Positions 1 through 7,776 of a DNA stretch of 49,675 nucleotides are shown in pieces. The stretch is from the NCBI GenBank assembly GCA_017883235.1, contig JADGNY010000040.1:1-49675 (forward strand), written 5' to 3'. Positions within the stretch are counted from its first letter, which is position 1, and each line of letters starts with the position of its first letter. The notes beneath the pieces were generated by a model, which was not told where the DNA came from, made no database searches, and saw nothing but the letters and a program-made list of their open reading frames with translations. Source of the stretch: Thermoanaerobaculia bacterium (GTDB lineage: Bacteria; Acidobacteriota; Thermoanaerobaculia; Gp7-AA8). Both the position numbers and the translations under genes were made by a program.

Positions 1-110
1 TCGGAGGCAGTGGCTCGCGTACCGGTGCGGTAGCTGGCATCGAGATAGGCTTCCACGCCGCGGCGGTACCAGTCACGTTCGTCGTCGATTGCGGTTTGGC
101 GCAGGCGCAT
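1..110 (-). CDS. Unknown protein, N-terminal fragment (gene runs off the window)
   Basis: On the minus strand an ATG at 110-108 opens a frame with no stop down to base 1, giving 36 residues that begin MRLRQTAIDDERDWYRRG. A good purine-rich ribosome binding site (AGGGGGA, minus strand, about 116-122) lies a few bases before the ATG, which supports the start. The fragment is charged and shows no signal peptide. It is too short to assign to a family. Confidence 0.5.
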   Translation of the reverse strand, partial: MRLRQTAIDDERDWYRRGVEAYLDASYRTGTRATAS

Positions 111-611
111 GGTCGTCCCCCTGTCAGCTCAGACACATTAAGGAGTCAGGAAGTCACCGTCGCTGCAAAAAAGGCGCGCTGACGGATCGGAGCGCTGGCG
201 TCTCGCCGGCTGGCCCAGCGGCGTCTCGCCGCTGGGGTTGAGTTACGAGTGAATGTTTGGCGAGGGGCAAGACCGGGGGCGAGGAACTCGGAGGGTCAGA
301 CCTTCGGACTTAACGGCCTTGCTGCCGGCGTTTGTGTAACCCACGCTCCTTCAAACGCTTACGTGGATTCACGACGAATCGTCCCGATGCCGCTTTGACC
401 GACCGATCGAAGGGCAGGTGATTGAAAAAGAACAACTTACTGTTCTTCCCGACCTCGAACCGAACGCCCCACCGGAATCGGCAAAATATCTGTAATGTAT
501 TCTAACGAAGGCACTTACTGGATCTGAGCGTCCGTACACCGAAAAGCGAAGGTCTGCCCCCTCGCGCGCTTTCGTCGAAGATGGCTATGGCCGTCGTCAA
601 GGACACCAGCT
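111..611. other. Intergenic region with tandem hairpins, no convincing gene
   Basis: About 500 bases between two minus-strand genes. The part near 190-236 holds two hairpins (listed separately). A minus-strand frame is open from 501 to a TAA at 310-312 and reads as a basic peptide ending in KRLKERGLHKRRQQGR. It has no ATG or GTG near its beginning and an in-frame TAG directly upstream (502-504), so it is at best the end of a decayed gene. I see no promoter that I would defend. Confidence 0.4.
194..236. repeat. Two tandem GGCGTCTCGCC hairpins
   Basis: Two stem-loops follow each other, each centred on the same core GGCGTCTCGCC. The second is perfect: ten bases at 214-223 pair with 227-236 around a TCT loop. 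The first (about 194-210) has one mismatch. There is no T-tract, so this is not a textbook intrinsic terminator. Tandem hairpins with the same core resemble dispersed REP-type intergenic repeats, or a bidirectional stabilising structure at the 3' end of the minus-strand gene that ends at 612. Confidence 0.4.
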
Positions 612-1679
612 CTACGACGCTGTCGCGGAACGTTGCCAGCGGATATCCGGGAACGGAAAGCTGCTCGTTAGCTGCTCGAGTACCGTCTCAGTGTTGGCGC
701 CCACCTGATTGGTCACGGCGTACGTGCGCTCCCCGAAATGAATCAGCTCGTCGTCCCTAAGCGCGAAGCGGCGAGGGTCGAAGGAGCGATGGTCACGATC
801 GCACTCGGCGCGAGCTGCCTCTGTGAACTCCTCGCTTTTCAGAGTGCCTGCTGCCGAAACGAAGAGATAGCGGTTGTAACTCGGCACGGCCTCCATCATC
901 TGCTCCGGACGGATTCCCCGCTTTACCAGCGCTCTGACGATGCGATGAACGGCCTGTCTCTTGTTTAGCTGTTCCTCGACGGAATCACCCGCGGCCACGT
1001 CGTACTTCTGAGTCCGGGCCGCAGATGCAGCAGCTTCGCGTCGGACTTCTTCTCGCTCTCTCAACTTCACCTGGTATTCAGCCGTTTCAGGCAAGGGGAT
1101 GAGTACCTCGACGTCGAGAAGCGTGTTTCCTTCGAACACGTAAGGCCGTAGCCGGACGCAGGTAATATCTATTTTCCGGTCGCGCAGCCATAACACCGCG
1201 GTTGTCAGCTCTTTGGAAAAATCGGCTGACACGAGAACGATGCGTACATCCGCAGCGAACTCATCGACCTGCGGTTCGATCCATCCAAGGAAGGACAGCA
1301 ATCGCTCTCGCGCTTCGCCAGCGAGACCATTCGCCGCGAGGTAACGCCGATGCGCTTCGACGGCCTGGTCGAATGTCATCGTCGAAACCATCGCCGCGTA
1401 TCGAATCGCCTGAAGCTCAGCATGGCCGCCGTCTTCCGTTCGCTTTAGCTCGATCACCACGAGACGGGCGTTCTTATCGATCGCCAGCAGGTCGATCCGT
1501 CGCCACGCTTTGTCCCAATCGCCAAACTCCTCGGCAATCAGAAAGCACTCCGGAGCGACAATTTCAAGCCGTGAGCGGAGGAGACGCTGAAGATGGGTTC
1601 GCTCGCCGACTCCGAGTGTTGAAAACGTCTCACGGCGTACCGCTTCGATATCGTCTTCCTTCAAATGATAGAGAGGCAT
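612..1679 (-). CDS. PD-(D/E)XK / NucS-like nuclease-fold protein
   Basis: A 355-residue soluble protein. Residues about 62-80 carry the nuclease-like signature RRIDLLAID followed by VVIELKR, that is an Asp in a beta strand and then E-L-K, the pattern of the PD-(D/E)XK superfamily and of DUF91/NucS-like proteins. The C-terminal 150 residues are charged and have no domain I recognise. The family is often linked to DNA repair or defence, but no partner gene is nearby, so the role is open. The gene is transcribed away from the biosynthetic cluster, divergently from the membrane protein starting at 1802 with 122 bp between them. It looks like a host gene of the flank rather than part of the cluster. 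Confidence 0.65.
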   Translation of the reverse strand: MPLYHLKEDDIEAVRRETFSTLGVGERTHLQRLLRSRLEIVAPECFLIAEEFGDWDKAWRRIDLLAIDKNARLVVIELKRTEDGGHAELQAIRYAAMVSTMTFDQAVEAHRRYLAANGLAGEARERLLSFLGWIEPQVDEFAADVRIVLVSADFSKELTTAVLWLRDRKIDITCVRLRPYVFEGNTLLDVEVLIPLPETAEYQVKLREREEVRREAAASAARTQKYDVAAGDSVEEQLNKRQAVHRIVRALVKRGIRPEQMMEAVPSYNRYLFVSAAGTLKSEEFTEAARAECDRDHRSFDPRRFALRDDELIHFGERTYAVTNQVGANTETVLEQLTSSFPFPDIRWQRSATAS

Positions 1680-1801
1680 CGTGATCCTTCGAGGTGCGCG
1701 CCAAATATAGTAGCCGACTCAGTCCTGCGGTCAGGACATCTCCAGCTCGCGTTTGCCTGCGCAGGTAGGGACATCGGCCTGCCCGGACACTCCTAGTGTG
1801 A

Positions 1802-4800
1802 ATGCCCCTGTTCACATCCAAAACCGACGACGCCGGCGACGGCAAGGAGACCGGGCCGGGCGCGCGGCGTGCGCCGGTGGTGATCACCGTCGTCGTGCTG
1901 GCGGTGGTGGGGAGTCTGTACTACGGCTACTACAACCGGCAGGTGGAGTACTTCACCGGCCGCAATCTGCGCCTTCTGTCGATGCTCACCGCACAGGTCG
2001 AAGGGCGGGTGGAGATGTTCTCGGAGTTCGTGAAAGCGCAGGCCAGTGCCGGCGCTTCGGAAGGACCGGACCCTTATGCGGGCTCCGGGATCAAGTTCGG
2101 CGATTGCGCGGGCTATGCCCCGGTCGGCGAAGTCAGGCGGGGTATCGACGAGACGGAGCATGGCTGGCTGTTGCGGTTGCAGACGGCGGCAAAGCCGGAG
2201 AGCGCAAAACAAGGTCTCGGCCCAACGCAACCAGCGCCCACATGCGCAACGGTCGAGATCGACGACCTGATCCGTCCGATTTTCGAACGGCCGGTAAGCG
2301 CCGCGTTCGACATGCTGCTGGTGGCCAAAGCTGACGGGACAGTGCTCTACAACGTCCGGCCGCCTCAGGCGTCGTCGTCGCTCCTCCACCATGATGAGGA
2401 ATGGATCGATGAGGAGGAAGAGCCGCCACCGACTGACACGACGGGGACGGTGACCACGACGAGCGCTGCGCCGAAGCCTGCGCAGAGAACGAAGGGGAAG
2501 GAGGCGAAGAAAGCAGCTCCCTCGACCAACGCGGCAAACAGCGCCATCGCTGACCGGGAAAGTGGCTCGACCCTCTCCATCACCACCCTGAAGGCCCTCA
2601 AGATCCGGAAAGGGTGGCGCGCCGATCCGGTGGATATCGATCTCGCCTCTCTGACCCGAGGTACAGGTCAACTCACCGTCACCCTCGGCGGTACCGACTA
2701 TGTCCTTTTCACGCAGCCCTACACCCTCGCCCGAGCGGTCCCGGGCACGAGGGACGGGGGGAGTCAGTGGGTGGTGTGCGGGCTGGTGTCGGCGTCGCGG
2801 TTCCGCTATGACGTCTCCGCGATTTCCACGACGGTCATCCTCCTGGGCATCGCCATCGCGCTATTGGTGCTCTGTTGCTGGCCGTTCCTCCGGATCGCGC
2901 TCATCGACCCGGCGCAGGCACTGACGATCACCGACGTCGTGCTCATTATTATGTGCACCATCGTCGGAGCGGGGGTGCTCACGTTAGCGCTGCTCGACGT
3001 CTTCGCCTATCGAGGCATCACCGCCACGGCCGACGATCAGATCGAGAAGTTCAGCGGGAACGTAGACGGCGATTTCGGCCGCGATGTCGTGCGGGCGATG
3101 CATGTCCTAACGGTTGCCGAGGAACGAACGCGGGACTTGGCACTCAAGAACATTTCCAATCCGACGCAGCCGCTGCCGAGGGAGCTCGTCGAGGACCCAC
3201 GCGTGGGCGAGTATCCGTACATCGACTCGATCGCATGGCTCGACGACGACGGGATGCAGAAAGCGCGCTTTGCGCGCATCCTCCCCAGTCCGCGCCTCGA
3301 CGTCAGCGGGAGGCAGTACTTCCACTTGGCGAAACTGGAGAGGACGTGGTCCGTGTCGGGTGTGCCCTACGTCCTGGAGTGGGTGCGCTCGAAAGCGACC
3401 GGCGAAGTGCGGGCCATTCTGGCGAAGAAGACGAAGGAGGCGATTGCGTGGGACCAGAAGTCCGGCGTGGAAAAGGTGAAGGGTCCGCCTCCTCCGTTCA
3501 CCGTGATCGTTATGGCCACGGAGCTCATCGACATCACGCACGCCGTCCCGCCGCCTGGCGTGCAGATGGCGATCATCGATGAGAACGGGGAGGTGATCTA
3601 CCACACCGACACGCAGCGGATCGGCTACGAGAACTTCTTCGCCGAGGCCGACCGCAACTTGGATCTGCGAGCGGCGGTGGTGGCGCGGCGCGCGCGGCTG
3701 GTGAGCGCGACGTACTGGGGCGAGGATCAGTCGATGTACGTCCGTCCGCTGACGGGGTCGAGCTGGACGCTGGTGACGTTCCGGGCGAAGCGTCTCACGC
3801 GTGTTCTGAACGTCGAGGCGACGCTGTTGACGCTGATGATGCTGCTGTTCAATTCGACGCCGTACCTTCTGGTCTACATCATCGTGCTGATCCTCAAGCC
3901 GAGGTACCGCGCGCCGCGCCTGTGGCCGGACGAAACGCGCCACGGCGATTACCTGCGCCTGGTCCTGATCCTCATCGCGCTGATGTTGCTCTCCTGCCTG
4001 AACAACTACGCGCTGGCCCCGTGGTCATCGTTCTACGGCATTGTGCTCATCCCGCTGCTGTCGATCGTGACGACGTACGTGATGCTGCACCGCACCGGCG
4101 CGCCGCGGCGGCTGGCGATCGGACTGGCGGTCTGGATCATCGTCACGGTCCTGCTGATCGTTCAGATGTCGTTTGCCAGGATCCATCCTGAGCGCGCCTT
4201 CGTCGACTACCCGGTTCTTTCGCGAGCCTTCCTGGTGCTGGCGACGGTCATCGTGGCCACGCTGACGTTGATGCTGATCGGCGGCTGGAAACACGGCGGG
4301 CCTGTCTCGAATCAGCTCCGCCGCCTCCAGTCGCGGTACGGCTATTCGACGCTCTACCGCGTCTGCGGCGTGTTGCTGATGTTGATCGGCGCGGCTCTTC
4401 CGGTGGTCGGCTTCTTCCGGATCAGCCGTAGTGTGGAGCTGGAGCTGATGGTGAAGTACGGCCAGTTGCGCGCCGCGGCCGGCCTGGAGCAACGCATCGA
4501 TCAGATCGTGACAATGAGCGTCCTGCCTCCTGACGCGAAGCCGGAAGTTACGCGGCATCTCTTCGACGACATGTTCACCAACCGGCTGGAGATGCTCTTC
4601 GGCAGTCGTTGGTCACTCGTTCCCCCGGTGGCCAACCCGGCGGTGCCGCGCGAGAGCAACGATGGATCGTGCCCCAAGGTACAGAATGCCGGTCGGACGG
4701 ATCTGAAGAACCGCACGATTCCGACGTGGGCGTCGGACTGGCTGCCGGCGTTGTACGAAGACTCGCTGGCCATTCAGCCACTCTTCGAAGCGGGATCGTC

Positions 4801-6199
4801 CGACAACCTGTGGCACTGGTGCGTGAATGGGCAACTGATCAAGCTCGTTCGCAAAATTCGCTTCGACCGCGATGTGGCCGCGGTGGTCTGGAACGGCCAG
4901 GAGAAGGACGAGACGGCGGAGAAGATCGTGATCGAGTCGCACCTGCCTCGCGCATCGTTCTGGAAATCGTCCCAGGAGAACGCGCGCGGTGCCGTCGGAG
5001 CAGAACCGGCCGATTCTTCAGCGCTTCACTTTCTGACGATGATCCTCATCGGGGTGCCCCTTCTCTCGATCTTCTGGTACGCGGCCGGTTTCGTGGCCAG
5101 GCGCGTCCTGCTGATCGATATCCACGAGCCCGACTGGCTGGCGCGCAAGCCTCTCAGCCCCACCCTGGGCGATCACATCTTCCTCGTGCGCCGCGATCGC
5201 GACGTGAATACGCTGACCAGCCACCAGGCCTTCGTCGACGTCTCCTTCGCCTCGCTCGATCAGGACGACAACTGGACGGCCGTCCTGGAGAAGCTCGACA
5301 GCAGCGAGGCCGGCCGCAATGTTCGCGTCATCGATTTCGAGCATGGTATCAACGACAGCGCCGTGAACGCGAAGAAGCTGCAGTGGATCGAGCGTCTGCT
5401 GGCGCTGGCCGACCGTACGGTGATCGTCGTCTCGAACGTCACCCCGGCATATGTGATGACGACGCAGGCTCCGCCGGATACGGACGCGACGGCGTACGTC
5501 GAGCGCTGGCGCGCGCTTCTGCACCACTTCGTGATCGTGACGGCGGAGGAGCTGGACTTGCGTCACGAGGAATCGAGGCGGCGCAACGCGACCGTGAGTC
5601 AGATTACGCCGCCGATGAGCTGGCTGGCGAAGGAGACGGCGTACAACGCCTTCCTGGGTCATCTTTCGAAGGAGCTCGAGGCGGACGACGACCTGCGCCG
5701 CAAGCGCAAAGAGAGCGATCCTGATACCGACCAGCGCCGCTTCCTCGACGAGCTTGGTGAACGCGCCGAGACGTACTTTGCCGGCCTCTGGTCGACCTGC
5801 CGGGAGGACGAGAAGCTGCTCCTCTACCACCTCGCGCACAACGGCCTGGCCAACGCGCGCGCCCGCCGCACCATCCGCCGTCTGATGGCGCGCGGCCTGG
5901 TGCGCCGCAATCCGAATCTGGAGCTCTTCAGCGAGTCGTTCCGGCTCTATGTGCTCGAAGCCGCGCAACGCGAGAACATCGTCAAGGTGGATCGCCAGAA
6001 GCGCGGCGCCAGCACCTGGGACTCTCTCCGCGTCCCGTTCTTCGTCATCATCATCGCCTTCATCCTGCTCCTGTTCGCCACGCAGAAAGACATGCTGACG
6101 ACGACCACTGCCCTGGCCACCGCGCTGACGACCGGCCTGCCCGTTTTGATGAAACTGATCGGGGTGTTCACCGAGCGGCGGACGGAAGCGAAGGAGTAG
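1802..6199 (+). CDS. Large multi-pass membrane protein with Cache-like sensor region
   Basis: 1465 residues. One N-terminal membrane segment (about 25-45) precedes a periplasmic region with an acidic/Pro-rich low-complexity stretch (about 195-245). Two more membrane segments (about 340-400) are followed by a second extracytoplasmic region whose pattern (long helix, YIDSIAWLDDDG, SGRQYFHLA, later MAIIDENGEVIYHTD) resembles a double-Cache sensor. Six or more membrane helices come next (about 665-875), then another exposed segment and a further helix near 1080. The cytoplasmic C-terminus has a Walker-B-like strand (VRVIDFEHG) without a visible Walker A, a winged-helix-like segment (about 1340-1385) and one last membrane helix. 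No kinase, cyclase or methyl-accepting domain is seen. I read it as a ligand-sensing membrane protein of unknown output. It ends 169 bp before the NusG-like gene and is probably outside the cluster. Confidence 0.6.
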   Translation: MPLFTSKTDDAGDGKETGPGARRAPVVITVVVLAVVGSLYYGYYNRQVEYFTGRNLRLLSMLTAQVEGRVEMFSEFVKAQASAGASEGPDPYAGSGIKFGDCAGYAPVGEVRRGIDETEHGWLLRLQTAAKPESAKQGLGPTQPAPTCATVEIDDLIRPIFERPVSAAFDMLLVAKADGTVLYNVRPPQASSSLLHHDEEWIDEEEEPPPTDTTGTVTTTSAAPKPAQRTKGKEAKKAAPSTNAANSAIADRESGSTLSITTLKALKIRKGWRADPVDIDLASLTRGTGQLTVTLGGTDYVLFTQPYTLARAVPGTRDGGSQWVVCGLVSASRFRYDVSAISTTVILLGIAIALLVLCCWPFLRIALIDPAQALTITDVVLIIMCTIVGAGVLTLALLDVFAYRGITATADDQIEKFSGNVDGDFGRDVVRAMHVLTVAEERTRDLALKNISNPTQPLPRELVEDPRVGEYPYIDSIAWLDDDGMQKARFARILPSPRLDVSGRQYFHLAKLERTWSVSGVPYVLEWVRSKATGEVRAILAKKTKEAIAWDQKSGVEKVKGPPPPFTVIVMATELIDITHAVPPPGVQMAIIDENGEVIYHTDTQRIGYENFFAEADRNLDLRAAVVARRARLVSATYWGEDQSMYVRPLTGSSWTLVTFRAKRLTRVLNVEATLLTLMMLLFNSTPYLLVYIIVLILKPRYRAPRLWPDETRHGDYLRLVLILIALMLLSCLNNYALAPWSSFYGIVLIPLLSIVTTYVMLHRTGAPRRLAIGLAVWIIVTVLLIVQMSFARIHPERAFVDYPVLSRAFLVLATVIVATLTLMLIGGWKHGGPVSNQLRRLQSRYGYSTLYRVCGVLLMLIGAALPVVGFFRISRSVELELMVKYGQLRAAAGLEQRIDQIVTMSVLPPDAKPEVTRHLFDDMFTNRLEMLFGSRWSLVPPVANPAVPRESNDGSCPKVQNAGRTDLKNRTIPTWASDWLPALYEDSLAIQPLFEAGSSDNLWHWCVNGQLIKLVRKIRFDRDVAAVVWNGQEKDETAEKIVIESHLPRASFWKSSQENARGAVGAEPADSSALHFLTMILIGVPLLSIFWYAAGFVARRVLLIDIHEPDWLARKPLSPTLGDHIFLVRRDRDVNTLTSHQAFVDVSFASLDQDDNWTAVLEKLDSSEAGRNVRVIDFEHGINDSAVNAKKLQWIERLLALADRTVIVVSNVTPAYVMTTQAPPDTDATAYVERWRALLHHFVIVTAEELDLRHEESRRRNATVSQITPPMSWLAKETAYNAFLGHLSKELEADDDLRRKRKESDPDTDQRRFLDELGERAETYFAGLWSTCREDEKLLLYHLAHNGLANARARRTIRRLMARGLVRRNPNLELFSESFRLYVLEAAQRENIVKVDRQKRGASTWDSLRVPFFVIIIAFILLLFATQKDMLTTTTALATALTTGLPVLMKLIGVFTERRTEAKE

Positions 6200-6204
6200 C
6201 TCGT

Positions 6205-6229
6205 CGCCGCCGACCCGCTACCGGCGGCG
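6205..6229 (+). terminator. Weak GC hairpin after the membrane-protein gene
   Basis: Seven bases CGCCGCC (6205-6211) can pair with GGCGGCG (6223-6229) starting six bases after the TAG of the preceding gene. There is no U-tract, so intrinsic termination is uncertain. Confidence 0.25.
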
Positions 6230-6341
6230 TGCCAGATATCGCCGCATGGCCTACCGGAGGAACGCCGAGTCCTCACCGAGTTTGATCTCCGGAAGGGAGT
6301 TGCCCCGGTCCGGATGGAGAGGCGGATTTTGGAATAAGCTG

Positions 6342-6353
6342 GTCTGATCAGAC
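6342..6353. promoter_or_regulatory. 12-bp palindrome before the NusG-like gene
   Basis: GTCTGATCAGAC is a perfect 12-bp palindrome 15 bp upstream of the ATG at 6369. Its place in the short leader of a regulatory gene makes an operator possible. There is no second copy in the sequence around it and no clear -35/-10 pair, so this is only a candidate. Confidence 0.25.
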
Positions 6354-6368
6354 GTACTAGCCGCCGCG

Positions 6369-6950
6369 ATGCCGATTCTGCGCGAAGAGAGCGACATCTT
6401 TCCCGCCGACCTGTTCGACCTGCCGACCGAGGATGCGCCGTGGGAGATTGCGCATCTGCGCAGCCGTCAGGAGAAGTCCGTGGCGCGGCTTCTCTTCGAC
6501 GGCGGGAAGCCGTTCTATCTCCCGCAGATCGAACAGACGAAGAAGCATTCCGGAAGGACGTTCGTCTCGCATCTGCCACTGTTCCCGGGCTATATCTTTC
6601 TGCGCCGGGTGGAGGGTCTTCGACAGACGCTCTGGCGTACCAGCGCCGTGGCCAATATGATCGAGGTTTCGGACCAGGCGCAGCTCACCGCCGAACTGCT
6701 GCAGATCCGGCAACTTCAAGCCAGCGGCGCCTTTCTAACGCCACGCATCGATCTCGTTTCGGGCGACCCGGTGCGCGTCAAGGAAGGGTCGTTCAGCGGC
6801 TACACCGGCATCGTGATGGAAGAGCGCGGGTCGCTGCGGCTGATCGTGTCGGTGTCGATTCTCAAAAAGTCGGTTACCGTGGAGTTTCCGCGCGACTTCC
6901 TTGCGCGGTCGAAACCGGGGGAGACCGGCCGCGATCGGCGGGGAAACTGA
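6369..6950 (+). CDS. Specialised NusG paralogue (RfaH/LoaP/TaA-type antiterminator)
   Basis: 193 residues with the NusG architecture. An N-terminal NGN domain (about 22-115) contains the family signs WEIAHLRSRQEKSVARLL, the surface strand FVSHLPLFPGYIFLR and the WRTSAVANMI segment. A KOW domain (about 130-175) follows with GDPVRVKEGSFSGYTGIV. The housekeeping NusG is normally encoded next to secE and ribosomal protein genes; here the gene sits alone in front of a very long secondary-metabolite operon, as with TaA of the myxovirescin cluster and LoaP of Bacillus. Known proteins of this group bind RNA polymerase and suppress pausing and termination over operons of tens of kilobases. I infer that it drives read-through of the downstream cluster, which would suit an 18.5-kb PKS gene. 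No strong ribosome binding site is visible before the ATG; the start is chosen because it is the first in frame and gives full NGN length. Confidence 0.85.
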   Translation: MPILREESDIFPADLFDLPTEDAPWEIAHLRSRQEKSVARLLFDGGKPFYLPQIEQTKKHSGRTFVSHLPLFPGYIFLRRVEGLRQTLWRTSAVANMIEVSDQAQLTAELLQIRQLQASGAFLTPRIDLVSGDPVRVKEGSFSGYTGIVMEERGSLRLIVSVSILKKSVTVEFPRDFLARSKPGETGRDRRGN

Positions 6951-7290
6951 CCTGGTTTGACGGTCTGATTCACACGCCGAACCTCGTTGTCCGCTTCGTG
7001 CCGAGCGCGAGCGGCTGGGAACGATCCCCCGACCCCCCACGTATCCCATCTACGGATTCCCGGATATTCGGCACTCGCCAAACCTGACCGAGCTGTCCGA
7101 TCCCGCCGGATGGAAACGGGCTGAGCAGGACGGGACATCAACGCGCACGTTCCACGCCATCTTCCGAGTGGCGGCGGACGGACATCCAGTTCGGTCAATC
7201 CATCCGATGTGGTGCCGTCGACTTAAAGCGGGAACTGTCCCTTTCTGAACAGAAATACGGCTGGACGCCGCGTATGGTCGCCAACGTCGT

Positions 7291-7309
7291 GCACATCACC
7301 GTGATGTGC
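7291..7309. promoter_or_regulatory. 19-bp perfect palindrome, candidate operator
   Basis: GCACATCAC (7291-7299) and GTGATGTGC (7301-7309) are exact reverse complements around one central C. Nine-base arms with a one-base centre fit a dimeric regulator site better than an RNA hairpin, whose loop would be too tight. It lies 34 bp before a TTGACA hexamer and upstream of the duplicated element. Confidence 0.4.
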
Positions 7310-7360
7310 TCGCCAGTGCAGCTCCGTCGACGTACTTTAGTGTTGACATCATTGACCGTT

Positions 7361-7487
7361 TATGGAAAGCTAGAGATTCATCTTTCTCGAACAGTAGCAT
7401 GGCGTCCGAATGGCATGTGGATCACTTGTCTATTCATTTATTCATTCGATGGGCTGCGGCGGTTGATGTAACCGACGGGGCGAAGCT
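7361..7487 (+). repeat. Duplicated non-coding element, copy A
   Basis: This segment aligns end to end with 14061-14177. Shared blocks include TGGAAAGC, AGAGAT, GTAGCAT, TATGGATC/TGTGGATC, GGCGGTT and ATGTAACCGAC followed by GGGCGAAGCT. Copy A carries about ten extra bases near 7438-7450. Both copies lie upstream of genes for a transport system (HlyD-type adaptor here, ABC ATPase there). The element has no open frame preserved in both copies, so it is non-coding: either a shared regulatory leader or the scar of a duplication that once joined both transport genes. Confidence 0.65.
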
Positions 7488-7619
7488 TGGCTCGTGAGCG
7501 TCTCGTCTTTCCGCACTGGCTAGATATTCTGTCGATATGTCCTGACCACGATCATCCCGGATGCAGGCACGTCGGCGGCGTGACGCACGGGGGTGAGTGA
7601 TCGCCCGCTCAACGCGCCC

Positions 7620-7692
7620 TCACGATCGCGCGTGGCCGGGCCACCCGCGCCAACTCGACCGCTCCTCGTGTCAAAGGCTCACGCGATCGTGA
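7620..7692 (+). promoter_or_regulatory. Structured leader: 11-bp inverted repeat enclosing a GC hairpin
   Basis: TCACGATCGCG (7620-7630) is exactly complementary to CGCGATCGTGA (7682-7692). Between the arms, TGGCC (7633-7637) and GGCCA (7639-7643), flanked by GCGCG and CGCGC, form a competing inner hairpin that overlaps the left arm. The two structures exclude each other in part, as in attenuation-type leaders. The region ends 84 bp before the HlyD-type start codon. A role as a loading or control element for the NusG-like factor is my inference. Confidence 0.35.
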
Positions 7693-7776
7693 TGCCAGAC
7701 GTTCTGTTCCCATCACAAGTCAGATGCGGCCGTCAATTTCAACAATTACGGTTTTCAAAACAAACGGTGGTTTCTG

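Larger units (their letters stand above)
6951..7776. other. Long non-coding leader region before the transport/biosynthetic operon
   Basis: 826 bases with no frame that looks like a protein. From left to right it holds an unstructured part (6951-7260), a 19-bp palindrome (7291-7309), a ~127-bp element that is repeated before the ABC ATPase gene at 14210 (7361-7487), and an 11-bp inverted repeat enclosing a GC hairpin (7620-7692). A TTGACA hexamer at 7343-7348 lacks a convincing -10 box at the right distance. The length and the repeats suggest a promoter plus a structured 5' leader for the operon that begins with the HlyD-type gene. Confidence 0.5.

Noticed and set aside
310-501. Minus-strand open frame ending in a basic peptide
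   Set aside because: No start codon near its 5' end and a stop just upstream; at most the remnant of a gene.
5018-5968. Long antisense frame inside the Cache-type gene (and similar antisense frames under the PKS and permease)
   Set aside because: They are shadows caused by high GC at third codon positions; the residues are rich in Arg/His/Ala and show no domain.
7343-7380. Sigma-70 promoter from TTGACA at 7343
   Set aside because: At 16-18 bases spacing there is no acceptable -10 hexamer, so I do not call it.
7274-7497. Short plus-strand frames in the leader region
   Set aside because: They cross the duplicated non-coding element, and the frame is not kept in the second copy at 14061-14177.
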